From Streptomyces qinglanensis (GTDB lineage: Bacteria > Actinomycetota > Actinomycetes > Streptomycetales > Streptomycetaceae), in assembly GCF_900111245.1 (NCBI RefSeq), contig NZ_FOGO01000014.1, positions 62,001 to 126,000 of the forward strand: a DNA stretch of 64,000 bases, read 5' to 3'. The first letter of the stretch is position 1, and each line of letters starts with the position of its first letter. Shown here piece after piece: positions 34,860-43,668 of the stretch. The position numbers were made by a program, and so were the translations under genes. The notes beneath the pieces were generated by a model. The model saw nothing but the letters and a program-made list of their open reading frames with translations. It was not told the DNA's origin and searched no databases.

Positions 34860-35764
34860 GCGTCGGCTCGTCGGTCCGTCGGTCCGTCGGCTCGCCGGTC
34901 CGTCGGCTCGTCGGCCGTGGCCGGTTGAGTGTCCGGATGGTGCGCGGGGTCGGCCTTCGGACTCCTGATGCCGTGCGGCGTCCGATGCGGGCGTTGCCCC
35001 GTTGACCAGGTCTGCCGAGCCGGTCGTGCCGGTCGCTCGGTGGTGCGGACTGCCCGCGTCGGCCGACTGCGGGGAGCGGGCGGCTGTCCGTACCGATCGG
35101 CCGTGCCGCGGCGGCGTGCGGGCGCGCTGCTCCGGCCCGGAACTCGGTGCCTGGTGGCGCGGTTGGCAGCGGCCGGAGTGCGGCATCTGGGGTGTACTTG
35201 GTGCCGGGACCGGGACCGGGACCGGACTGAAGCCGGGACCGGGACCAGTGCCGGGATGCGGCCCCGGTGCGGCGGGCCTCGGCGGGGGCGCATCCGACCG
35301 CGAGTGCTCCGGCTCCCGTTCGCCGCGCCCCGGCGCTGACCAGTGCGCCGTGCCGGGCACGGAGCGCCGGGCGCCGCCCGTGGGGATGGGCGTCTTCCCA
35401 AAATCTCCCTGCCGTACCAGAGTTGCCCGGACACGAGCGGTCGCGTGGGTACCGTGCGACGCTGTCGCTGCCGGGAGGGGAGCCATCGATGCAGTGTTGC
35501 GTGGGCCCTGCGGCGCCCTGCTCGGGTGGGCCGAGCAGGCGGGACTCCGGTGCCTACGGCTCCCGGAGCCCCGCCTCCCCATGTCCCCCCGCGGCGACCC
35601 GGAGCCCCGAGCTCTCAGGGTCTGCCGCCCTCCCGGTTCCTGTCTCCCCCGGGGGAGGGCGGGCAACCCCGCGACGATGTCACTCGAAGGTGGGGTATTC
35701 GCCGTGAGCCTCGGCTGTTCGAATACGGGTTCGATAGTCTGACGCGGCGGTCACGGGAGTGGGG
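34860..35764. other. Long gene-free stretch with minisatellite
   Basis: Directly after the dmdR1 stop codon lie seven tandem copies of an 8-bp unit (consensus CGTCGGYC) at 34861-34916. Around 35200-35250 the hexamer GGGACC recurs several times. Several open frames cross the stretch in all six frames, but none has normal third-position bias, a ribosome-binding site or a recognisable product. I see no gene. The last 50 bp hold the promoter of the hydrolase gene. Confidence 0.55.
35719..35740 (+). promoter_or_regulatory. LexA-like box overlapping a -10 element
   Basis: TCGAAT-ACGG-GTTCGA (35719-35734) differs from the actinobacterial SOS box TCGAAC-N4-GTTCGA at one position. It directly abuts TAGTCT (35735-35740), which fits the TANNNT -10 box. 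The downstream hydrolase gene starts 25 bp later. Confidence 0.45.
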
Positions 35765-36715
35765 GTGTCACGACGCATGGTGCGACGGATCGATGTGACG
35801 GGTGTGGACGGAATCCACCTGGCGGCCTGGGAGTTCGCCGACCCGCCCAAGGCCGGTCCCGAGGCCGTGGCAGGGGGCGCCCCCGAGCCCGGTGCGGCGC
35901 CCCGCGCGCTCGACAGCCGGGGTGAGACACAGCGCCGCAAACCCCCCGGAGTGCTGTTACTGCACGGACTCATGGGCCGGGCGTCGCACTGGGCGAGCAC
36001 CGCCCGCTGGCTCACCGACCGCTACCGTGCCGTCGCCCTGGACCAGCGCGGTCACGGCCGCAGCGACAAGCCGGACGAGGCCCGCTACGACCGGGAGGCG
36101 TACGTCGCGGACGCGGAGGCCGCGCTCGAACAGCTCGACCTGGCCCCCGTCGCCCTCGTCGGCCACGCCATGGGCGCGCTGACCGCCTGGCAGCTCGCCG
36201 CCAAGCGGCCCGACCTCGTCCAGGCCCTGGTGATCAGCGACATGCGCGCCTCGGCGCTCGGTGAGCAGTCGCAGCGCGAGTGGGAGGAATGGTTCACCTC
36301 GTGGCCGGTGCCGTTCGCGACCCTCGCCGACGTCCGCAGATGGTTCGGTGAGGACGACCCCTCGCTGGAGCGTTCCCGGGCTTCGCGCGGTGAGTTCTTC
36401 GCCGAGGTGATGGCCGAACGCGAGGACGGCTGGCGGCCCGTGTTCTCGCCCGAGGTGATGATGCGGGTCCGTGAGGCGTGGGTGCACGACGCGCACTGGG
36501 ACGAACTCGCCCAGGTCCGCTGCCCCACCCTCGTCGTCCGCGGTCTCGACGGCGAACTGGGCCGCGCCGAGGCGCAGGAGATGGTGCGGGTGCTGCCGCG
36601 CGGAATCTACGCGGAGGTCACGGAGGCCGGACACCTCATCCACTACGACCAGCCCGACGACTGGCGCCGCGTCGTCGAACCCTTCCTCCAGGCGGCCCTC
36701 CCCGCAGGCACCTGA
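35765..36715 (+). CDS. Alpha/beta hydrolase
   Basis: This 316-residue protein has the alpha/beta hydrolase fold. GVLLLHGLMGRASHWA (about 60-75) holds the oxyanion hole, VALVGHAMGALTAWQLA (about 130-147) holds the nucleophile elbow G-H-A-M-G with alanine in place of the expected serine, and AGHLIHYDQPDDW (about 285) holds the catalytic histidine. Loss of the nucleophile serine suggests an altered mechanism or a non-hydrolytic function, as in some C-C or dehalogenase-like relatives. I place the start at GTG 35765 (GGGAG six bases upstream); ATG 35777 is possible. Confidence 0.85.
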   Translation: MSRRMVRRIDVTGVDGIHLAAWEFADPPKAGPEAVAGGAPEPGAAPRALDSRGETQRRKPPGVLLLHGLMGRASHWASTARWLTDRYRAVALDQRGHGRSDKPDEARYDREAYVADAEAALEQLDLAPVALVGHAMGALTAWQLAAKRPDLVQALVISDMRASALGEQSQREWEEWFTSWPVPFATLADVRRWFGEDDPSLERSRASRGEFFAEVMAEREDGWRPVFSPEVMMRVREAWVHDAHWDELAQVRCPTLVVRGLDGELGRAEAQEMVRVLPRGIYAEVTEAGHLIHYDQPDDWRRVVEPFLQAALPAGT

Positions 36716-36786
36716 CCGGCCCGCCCGACCACCTGACCGGTGCGCTCCGGTCGCGCGGAGCCTGAGATCCGGCGGCCTCCGCGTCT

Positions 36787-37794
36787 TCACCGCCGCGGAG
36801 GCCGCCGGGCCGCCGTCGCGGCGGTTCCGGCCACCCGGTGCTGCGGGGCGCCGGCCGGACCGCCCGGCGCCGGGTGCGCGCGGGAGGCCGCTCCCGGCAC
36901 CGGGCCGGGTGCCGGGCTGCCGGGTGCCGCCGCTGCGGGGCCGGTGGCGGCGGGCGAGCCGGTCGCCGCGTGGTCCGTCGTCCCGGTCGGCCCCGCCGCC
37001 GGGCGGCCCGGCCCGTACGGCGCCGCAGGGTCCGTCGTCTTGCGGCCCGTGGCGCCCGTGGCGCCCGTGCGGCCTGCGGCCTCCCGGCCGCAGGCGTAGG
37101 CGAGGGTGGGGAGCAGTTCGTCGACGTCCGGCAGCCAGCGGTTGGCGGCGTTGGGCTCCCGGGCCCATTGGACGGCCCCGCGGGTGCCCAGCCGGGTGGG
37201 CGGCGCCGCCACCCAGTCCCCGGCGCCCTTGGTGTGCAGGTCCAGCGCGGTGGGCGACCAGCCCAGGCGGCGCAGGACGGCGGGCACCTTGGCCGCGACG
37301 CCAGGCAGGACGAAGAAGAGCATCCTGCCGTCCGGGGTGCAGATCACCGGCCCCAGCGGCTGCGCCATCCGCTCCAGCCGGGTGAGGGCGAGGCAGCCGG
37401 CCGTCTCGGAGACCTCCAGCGCGTCGAAGGCGCGTCCGGTCGGCAGCAGTACGGCGGCGCGCGGTTCCGTCGCCCACAGCCGGCGCACGGTCGTCGCGCT
37501 CCCCGTCGTCTCGTCCGCCCAGCGGGCGCGCGCGGGATGCGCGCCGGGCGCGGGGCAGGCGCGCTCCCCACAGGCGCAGCGCGGCACGCCGTCCAGCGTC
37601 TCCAGCCAGGTGCCCGGGAAGACGTCCCAGGCCCGCTCCTGGGCATAGCGCACCGCGTGTTCCAGCGGAGCGGTCTGCGGCGCCGTGCGCTGCCCCGGAA
37701 TGCGCGTGTGCGGGGTCGTTCCAGAAGCGTCAGAAGTATCAGAGGTATCAGAGGTAAGGATGATGGTCTCTTCCACGACCATCACAACTTTCAT
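36787..37794 (-). CDS. Bifunctional DNA primase/polymerase-type (prim-pol N-terminal) protein
   Basis: This 335-residue protein has the prim-pol domain at about 45-230. It begins LEHAVRYAQERAWDVFPGTWLE, continues with the cysteine group CACGERACPAPGAHPA, and includes AVLLPTGRAFDALEV and DLHTKGAGDWVAAPPTRL. In Streptomyces these small chromosomal proteins lack helicase parts and are of unknown role; they are not replicon primases. The C-terminal 100 residues are Gly/Ala/Pro/Thr repeats and probably disordered. It lies divergent from the NsdA-like regulator gene. Confidence 0.85.
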   Translation of the reverse strand: MKVVMVVEETIILTSDTSDTSDASGTTPHTRIPGQRTAPQTAPLEHAVRYAQERAWDVFPGTWLETLDGVPRCACGERACPAPGAHPARARWADETTGSATTVRRLWATEPRAAVLLPTGRAFDALEVSETAGCLALTRLERMAQPLGPVICTPDGRMLFFVLPGVAAKVPAVLRRLGWSPTALDLHTKGAGDWVAAPPTRLGTRGAVQWAREPNAANRWLPDVDELLPTLAYACGREAAGRTGATGATGRKTTDPAAPYGPGRPAAGPTGTTDHAATGSPAATGPAAAAPGSPAPGPVPGAASRAHPAPGGPAGAPQHRVAGTAATAARRPPRR

Positions 37795-38078
37795 CCCCCT
37801 CAGGGGTTACGGGCGCGGAGCGGGGCGGCCCGGGGCACGACGGCGCATACGCCGGTCGAGCCGTCGCTGATTCCGCAGCCCAGGGGGCAGCCCGCGCTTG
37901 GAACGGCGCATAGGGGCATGTGTAGGGGCGCGTACACAGAAGGGCGGTCCTGGGTGGGTAGTCCCCCTGCGGTGCATTGCGCTGTGAAGGGCGGGGTTCG
38001 AGGGAATCACGGGCATATGCGCCGCACATGGAGCAGTGATCGGTCCGGGGCAGTACGGAAACCACGGAGGGGGATCTC

Positions 38079-39470
38079 ATGGCCGCCAGGCCACTCGTCG
38101 CGAGGCAGCCCAACGAACGCCTCCAGGCGCTCATCCAGGAAGCCGGGTGCTCGAACGCGGGCCTGGCACGCCGCGTCAACCTGTGCGGGTCCGAGCACGG
38201 ACTGGACCTGCGCTACGACAAGACCTCCGTGGCCCGCTGGCTGCGCGGGCAGCAGCCGCGCGGCCGGGCACCCGGCATCATCGCCGAGGCGCTCGGCCGC
38301 AAGCTGGGCCGCACCGTGACGATCGACGAGATCGGCATGGCCAACGGCAAGAACCTCGCCTCCGGTGTGGGGCTGCGGTTCGCCCCCACCGTCGTCGGCG
38401 CCGTCGAGCAGGTCTGCGAGCTGTGGCGCAGCGACGTGGGCCGCAGGGACTTCCTGACGGGCTCGACCGTGGCGGCCTCCGCGCTGGTCGAGCCGAGCCG
38501 GGACTGGCTGATCACGCAGCCCGACCACCAGGTCTCCCGCTCCTCCGGGGCCCGGGTGGGCGAGCCGGACGTGGCGGCCGTGCAGGCGATGACCGAGGCG
38601 CTCTCCGACCTGGACCACCGCTACGGCGCCGGCCACATCCGCCCCGTGGTGGTGCACTACCTCAACAGCGTGGTGTCCGGGCTGCTGGCCGGCTCCTACA
38701 AGGAGGCGGTCGGCAGGTCGCTGTTCGCCGCCGTCGCCCGGCTGACCGAACTGGCCGGCTACATGGCCGTGGACACCGGGCAGCACGGGCTGGCGCAGCG
38801 CTACTACATCCAGTCCCTGCGACTGGCCCAGGCCGCCGGGGACCGGGCCTACGGCGGCTATGTGCTCGCCGCGGGAATGAGCCACCTCGCCGCGTCGCTT
38901 GGCAACCCGCGGGAGATCGCGCAGTTGGCGCGCGCGGCGCAGGAGGGCGCGCGGGGGCGGGTGACGCCCCGCGCCGAGGCGATGTTCCACGCCGCCGAAG
39001 CCCGCGGGCACGCGCTGATGGGGGACGAACGGGCCTGCCAGGGCTCCACGTCCCGCGCGCTGGCGGCGATGGACGGCGCCGACTCGGCGGCCGAGTCCGG
39101 CGACGACCCGCCCTGGATCGCCCACTTCGACCGCGCCTACCTCGCGGACGAACTCGCGCACTGCCACCGCGACCTGGGGCAGGCCGAGCGTGCTGCGGCC
39201 CGTGCGGAGGAGGCCGTCACCGGCCACCCGGAGGGGCGGGCGCGGCGGCGCGCGATCGGGCTGTTCCTGCTGGCCGACGCGCAGGTCCAGCAGCGCGAGG
39301 TGGAGCGCGGCTGCCACACGGCCGGCCAGGCCGCGCGGCTGCTGGCCGGGCTGCGGTCGGACCGAGGGGCGGAGTATCTGGAAGACTTCCGGCTGCGGCT
39401 GGAACCGTACGGGGAGGAGCCCGTGGTGCGGGAGTTCAACGAGAGTCTGGAGCCCACCTCCGCAGCGTGA
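38079..39470 (+). CDS. NsdA-like transcriptional regulator with TPR domain
   Basis: This 463-residue protein starts with an atypical helix-turn-helix (RLQALIQEAGCSNAGLARRVNLCG, then LDLRYDKTSVARWLRGQQPR). It continues with GIIAEALGRKLGRTVTIDEIGM and a predicted helical TPR-like region from about 165 to 440. The order matches the family of NsdA, a negative regulator of Streptomyces differentiation and antibiotic production, of which each genome has several paralogs. The prim-pol neighbour also recurs near such genes. Which paralog this is cannot be fixed here. A 12-bp minisatellite starts 70 bp after the stop. Confidence 0.85.
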   Translation: MAARPLVARQPNERLQALIQEAGCSNAGLARRVNLCGSEHGLDLRYDKTSVARWLRGQQPRGRAPGIIAEALGRKLGRTVTIDEIGMANGKNLASGVGLRFAPTVVGAVEQVCELWRSDVGRRDFLTGSTVAASALVEPSRDWLITQPDHQVSRSSGARVGEPDVAAVQAMTEALSDLDHRYGAGHIRPVVVHYLNSVVSGLLAGSYKEAVGRSLFAAVARLTELAGYMAVDTGQHGLAQRYYIQSLRLAQAAGDRAYGGYVLAAGMSHLAASLGNPREIAQLARAAQEGARGRVTPRAEAMFHAAEARGHALMGDERACQGSTSRALAAMDGADSAAESGDDPPWIAHFDRAYLADELAHCHRDLGQAERAAARAEEAVTGHPEGRARRRAIGLFLLADAQVQQREVERGCHTAGQAARLLAGLRSDRGAEYLEDFRLRLEPYGEEPVVREFNESLEPTSAA

Positions 39471-39539
39471 GGGGCGGGTACCGAGACGAGCGCCGACCCG
39501 AGCGCCGCGAGGAGAGCCGCGAGGAGAGCCGACCCGAGC

Positions 39540-39661
39540 GCCGAGATCAACGCCGAGATCAGCGCCGAGATCGGCGCCGAGACGAGCGCCGAGGTCAGCG
39601 CCGGGACGAGCGCCGAGGTCAGCGCCGAGACGAGCGCCGAGGTCAGCGCCGGGACGAGCGC
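39540..39661. repeat. 12-bp minisatellite, about ten units
   Basis: The unit GCCGAGRTCAGC (or GCCGRGACGAGC) is repeated about ten times without a break; neighbouring units alternate between the two forms. A looser copy extends upstream to about 39480. It lies in the 384-bp gap between the NsdA-like gene and the membrane protein gene. Open on both strands in every 12-bp period, it gives long but meaningless frames. Confidence 0.9.
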
Positions 39662-39854
39662 AGCCGCATGAGCAGCCGCGTGAACCGAGGTGCGAGACCC
39701 CTCGAGGAAATGCCGCATGCATCCCCTTCTGAGTGCTTCATGCTGACATCAGGTGAAGGAAGGGTGTCCGCACATCTGGGTGCGTGGTCGCCCGTTGGGG
39801 TGACCCGGTAGCGTGACCCGACGCTTCCGCTAGCCATGCGAACGAGGAGTCTTG

Positions 39855-41777
39855 GTGACAACGCACAACGGACGCGGACAGGACGGGACTTCCGGCTCTC
39901 CCGGTGACGCCCTGCCCGCCTCCACGACCCCCTACGAGGGAGTCGTGCTGCCGTCCAACGGCGACCCGTGGACTCCTCAGCAGCAGCGCCAGGTCCAGTC
40001 CGAGCGCGACCACGTGCAGCCGCCGGCCGGGCAGCCGTGGGGCCAGCCCTGGGGGCCCGGCTCCGACGCGGCCCAGGGCGGGACACCGGAGACCGGAGCC
40101 GCGCCCGGCACGCAGAACAGCCCCGGCTACTGGGGCGCGCCGCAGCAGGGCGACCGGCCCGGTGCGCTGCCGCCGGAGGGCGCCCCCGCCCGCCCGCCGC
40201 ACCCCCCTTCGATGCCGCCCGAGAGCGCCGGGCCGCTGCCCGGGGCCCCCGGACCCGGAGGAGCGCAGGGTGCGGGCGGCCCCGGGGCCATGCCGCCCGA
40301 GGGAGCCCCGGGATACGACCGGCCCGGCCCGGATGCCTACGGTCAGGCACCGTCGGTCGGCACGGGATACCCGCAACCGGGTGCCGGGGCGGCTGATCCG
40401 TACGGGGCGCCCGCGCAGGGCGGCGCCCACGCGCTGCCCCAGCAACCACCGGCGTACCCGCCGTCGACCGGCCCCGCGGACGGCTCGGGACGGCACGCCG
40501 CGCCCGCGCCGTCGACGGCGCCGCCCGGCCCGCCGCTGCCCGGGGCCGCGGACGGTGACGCCACTCAAATGCTCCCGCCCTTCCCGGCGGACCTGCCGTC
40601 CCCCGGCGGGGCCTCGCCGGGCGGAACTGCCGCCCCCGGCGGCGCCGTCGGGCCCGACGACGGCACCCAACTGCTGCCGCCGCAGCCTGCCGGGCCGGTG
40701 GGCGGCGGTCCGGACAGCGAGGCCACCCAGTACATGGCGCCGGTGGCGGGCGCCGACTCCGAGGCCACCCAGATGCTGCCGCCGATGTCCGCCGACGCGG
40801 GCCCGCCCGGCGCCGGGGGCCAGAGCCCGGGGGAGCCCGAGGCGCGCAAACCGCTCCCGGAGTTCGAGAACCTCTTCCGCTCCGACTCCCCGCGGTCCGG
40901 CGGGCCGGGGCAGCCCTCCGGAGGCCGGGACGAGCCGGGCTCCACGCAGAGCATGCCGGTGTTCGACCAGGCGGCGGGGCCGCCGGGGCAGGGCGGCGGT
41001 TACGGCTATCCGCAGCCGGGCTCGCAGGGCGGCGGTTACGGCTATCCCCAGTCCGGCTCACAGGGTGGTGGTTACGGCTATCCGCAGCCGGGCTCCCAGC
41101 AGTACGAGCCGCAGCCGGGCGGCCGGGCGGCGCGGCGGGACGCCGACCGGGGCCGTCGCCGTACACCTCCGTGGCTGCTGATCGGCGGCGGCCTGGCGGG
41201 AGTCGCCGTGGTCGGGCTGGTCGTCGGCCTCCTCCTCGCGGACGGTGGCGACAGCTCGGGCGGCGACAAGCCGAAGGCGTCCACGGCCCCGGCGGGGGAG
41301 GAGTCGAGCGCTCCCGCCGATCCCGTCGAGGCGCAGGCCAAGAAGCTGGACGCGCTGCTGGCCGACAGCAACAACAGCCGCTCCCAGGTCATCCGTTCCG
41401 TGCAGAACATCAAGAACTGCACGGAGCTGGACAAAGCAGCCAGCGATCTGCGGTCCGCGGCCAAGCAGCGGACCGGCCTGGTGCGGCGGCTCGGCGAGCT
41501 GGAGACGGACAAGCTGCCCGACAGCGCGGAGCTGAACTCCGCGCTCAAGAGCGCCTGGCGCTCCTCGGCCTCCGCCGACAACCATTACGCGGCCTGGGCG
41601 GACCAGGCTGCGGGCAAGAAGGGCTGCCACAAGGGCAAGGCCAAGACGACCCGGCAGCTCGCGGCGGCCAACCGCGCCAGCGGCTCGGCGACCACCGCCA
41701 AGAAGAAGGCCGCGGGGCTGTGGAATCCGACGGCGAAGAAGTACGGCCTCAAGGAGCGCCCGTTCGGCTCGCTGTGA
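39855..41777 (+). CDS. Pro/Gly-rich single-pass membrane protein with repeated TQ motifs
   Basis: The 640-residue protein starts at GTG 39855, with GAGGAG five bases upstream. Residues 1-435 are low-complexity Pro, Gly, Ala and Gln with internal repeats: a TQxLPP-type motif recurs (DATQMLPPFP, DGTQLLPPQP, EATQYMAPVA, EATQMLPPMS), and GGGYGYPQPGSQ occurs three times near 378-412. One transmembrane helix follows a basic stretch (RRRTPPWLLIGGGLAGVAVV, about 435-460). The outer domain of about 180 residues holds two cysteines. The motif threonines look like kinase sites that an FHA domain could bind (inference). The long N-terminus would be cytoplasmic. Confidence 0.82.
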   Translation: MTTHNGRGQDGTSGSPGDALPASTTPYEGVVLPSNGDPWTPQQQRQVQSERDHVQPPAGQPWGQPWGPGSDAAQGGTPETGAAPGTQNSPGYWGAPQQGDRPGALPPEGAPARPPHPPSMPPESAGPLPGAPGPGGAQGAGGPGAMPPEGAPGYDRPGPDAYGQAPSVGTGYPQPGAGAADPYGAPAQGGAHALPQQPPAYPPSTGPADGSGRHAAPAPSTAPPGPPLPGAADGDATQMLPPFPADLPSPGGASPGGTAAPGGAVGPDDGTQLLPPQPAGPVGGGPDSEATQYMAPVAGADSEATQMLPPMSADAGPPGAGGQSPGEPEARKPLPEFENLFRSDSPRSGGPGQPSGGRDEPGSTQSMPVFDQAAGPPGQGGGYGYPQPGSQGGGYGYPQSGSQGGGYGYPQPGSQQYEPQPGGRAARRDADRGRRRTPPWLLIGGGLAGVAVVGLVVGLLLADGGDSSGGDKPKASTAPAGEESSAPADPVEAQAKKLDALLADSNNSRSQVIRSVQNIKNCTELDKAASDLRSAAKQRTGLVRRLGELETDKLPDSAELNSALKSAWRSSASADNHYAAWADQAAGKKGCHKGKAKTTRQLAAANRASGSATTAKKKAAGLWNPTAKKYGLKERPFGSL

Positions 41778-41991
41778 GCACCCCGCGCACCCCGCACGGG
41801 CGCCGAGCCGGGACCGAGCGGGCGGCGCCGAGCGGCGGGTGGCGCACGGGAGCCGGGCGGGGCCGGCAGGCCGCACACGGCGGGGTGCCCGCCCGCTGCC
41901 CGGCCGGGACCGGGCGGTCCTGCCGGGGCAGGGTGCCTCCGGGAGGGCCCGCGCCCGGCCGCCCGGCAGGCGGAACGTAGGGTCGGTGACC

Positions 41992-42492
41992 ATGCAGCAA
42001 GCAGGTTCGGTGAAGTCTTCCCGACGTGGGCGTCGTTCCACCACCATGGACGGCATGCCTGTCAACGACGTGCCCTGGTGGCGCTGGCGCAGCAACGTGC
42101 GCTCCGCGCTGCACATGCTCTCCGACCAGACCTTCCAGCACGAGTGCTGGCTGACCGGACGCCCCGGATACGGCGATGTCACGGACGCCGTCTACCGCCT
42201 GGTCGAGGACACCTGGCTGGACAACTGGTCCGCGGAGAAGTACGTCGGGACGATCTTCCGCGACGCGCAGGAGGCGCAGGCGGTGGACGCGGCGGTGCTG
42301 CGGGTGCTGCGCATCATGCACCAGGTCGGCGCCGACGCGCCGGTCGCCTCGTACCTGGAGCATCCGGAATGGCCGGAAGCCGTCCGGGCCGCGCGGGAGG
42401 CGCACACGCTGCTGGCCGGCAACGACGGCGACGACCCCGACGAGCCGCCCCGCTCGCTGGAGGTCCTGGCGATCATGCTCAGGGCGGTGTGA
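41992..42492 (+). CDS. Conserved Streptomyces protein of unknown function
   Basis: The frame gives 166 residues from ATG 41992; a second ATG at 42046 (MDGMPVNDVPWWRW) could be the true start. The core SNVRSALHMLSDQTFQHECWLTG and YRLVEDTWLDNWSAEKYVGTIFRDAQEA is highly conserved in actinomycetes as far as I recall. It looks all-helical and soluble. No known domain is recognised. It is placed between a membrane protein and purU. Confidence 0.75.
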   Translation: MQQAGSVKSSRRGRRSTTMDGMPVNDVPWWRWRSNVRSALHMLSDQTFQHECWLTGRPGYGDVTDAVYRLVEDTWLDNWSAEKYVGTIFRDAQEAQAVDAAVLRVLRIMHQVGADAPVASYLEHPEWPEAVRAAREAHTLLAGNDGDDPDEPPRSLEVLAIMLRAV

Positions 42493-42626
42493 CGGGAGGC
42501 ACCGGGCGGATGTGACCGGCCTCAGGGGCCGGGTGTGCCCGGCAGCCACGGGCCGGGTGCGACCGGACGCACCGGCTGCGCGCACCGGGTGCGGGGGCAC
42601 GTCCGCGATGTGCCAATCTTGGGGCC

Positions 42627-43553
42627 ATGAGCCAGTCGCACCCCGCTCCCGACCGTTCCGCCGAAGCCGCCGGGGGCACCGCAGCCGCCGGAGCCGCCGA
42701 GGGCGGGCAGCCCGGCCAGTTCCTCCTCACCCTCTCGTGCCCGGACAACCAGGGCATCGTGCACGCCGTCTCCAGCTATCTGTTCATGACCGGCTGCAAC
42801 ATCGAGGACAGCCAGCAGTTCGGGGACCGCGACACCGGGCTCTTCTTCATGCGCGTCCACTTCACCGGGAACACCACCGTGGAGAAACTGCGCGCCAGCT
42901 TCTCCGCCGTCGGCGACTCCTTCCGGATGGACTGGCAGATCCACCGGGCCGAGGAGCGGATGCGGGTCGTCCTGATGGTGAGCAGGTTCGGGCACTGCCT
43001 CAACGACCTGCTCTTCCGTTCGCGGATCGGTGCGCTCCCGGTCGAGATCGCCGCGGTGGTCTCCAATCACACCGACTTCGCCGAACTCGTCGCCTCCTAC
43101 GACATCCCCTTCCATCACATCCCCGTGACGAAGGACACCAAGGAGGCTGCCGAGGAGCGGCTGCTGGAGCTGGTCGAGGAGGAGCGGGTCGAGCTCGTCG
43201 TCCTCGCGCGCTACATGCAGGTCCTCTCCGACAACCTGTGCAAGCGGCTGTCCGGGCGGATCATCAACATCCACCACTCGTTCCTGCCGAGCTTCAAGGG
43301 CGCCAAGCCCTACCACCAGGCGCACGCCCGCGGCGTCAAACTCATCGGCGCCACCGCGCACTATGTGACCGCCGACCTCGACGAGGGCCCGATCATCGAG
43401 CAGGAGGTCGAGCGGGTCAGCCACGACGTCACCCCCGAGCAGTTGGTCGCCGTGGGGCGGGACGTGGAGTGCCAGGCGCTGGCCCGCGCGGTGAAGTGGC
43501 ACAGCGAGCACCGTGTGCTGCTCAACGGCCACCGCACCGTCGTCTTCACCTGA
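42627..43553 (+). CDS. purU: Formyltetrahydrofolate deformylase
   Basis: This 308-residue enzyme hydrolyses 10-formyl-tetrahydrofolate to formate and THF, balancing one-carbon pools and purine synthesis. After an Ala/Gly leader comes an ACT domain (LTLSCPDNQGIVHAVSSYLF, about 32-105). The formyl-transferase fold follows, with SNHTDFAELVASYDIPFHHIP and the active-site region HHSFLPSFKGAKPYHQAH and GATAHYVTADLDEGPII. A CAATCT -10-like box (42614-42619) lies seven bases before the ATG, so transcripts may be leaderless. Confidence 0.95.
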   Translation: MSQSHPAPDRSAEAAGGTAAAGAAEGGQPGQFLLTLSCPDNQGIVHAVSSYLFMTGCNIEDSQQFGDRDTGLFFMRVHFTGNTTVEKLRASFSAVGDSFRMDWQIHRAEERMRVVLMVSRFGHCLNDLLFRSRIGALPVEIAAVVSNHTDFAELVASYDIPFHHIPVTKDTKEAAEERLLELVEEERVELVVLARYMQVLSDNLCKRLSGRIINIHHSFLPSFKGAKPYHQAHARGVKLIGATAHYVTADLDEGPIIEQEVERVSHDVTPEQLVAVGRDVECQALARAVKWHSEHRVLLNGHRTVVFT

Positions 43554-43668
43554 CGCCCTGACGCCCTGGGCCCGGGACCGCACCTGGTGGCGCTCCGGGG
43601 CCGCCTCGGCGCGCGGTGGCGTCCCGGCGGGCCGCGGCCGCCCCGCGGCCGCCCGGGTCCGGGGCCGG

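Noticed and set aside
35717..35735. Possible tRNA T-arm because of GTTCGAAT
   Set aside because: No acceptor stem, anticodon arm or D-arm can be drawn around it; the palindrome with the -10 box explains the sequence better.
35002..35742. A 246-codon plus-strand frame in the gap after dmdR1
   Set aside because: Third-position GC bias is not better than in other frames, there is no ribosome-binding site, and the product (Gly/Pro/Arg-rich with repeated GTG and PGP) has no family features.
39480..39718. Protein-coding gene on either strand through the 12-bp repeats
   Set aside because: The frames give only ALVSALTS- or ERRGQRRD-type repeats and start or end in unrelated sequence; no ribosome-binding site.
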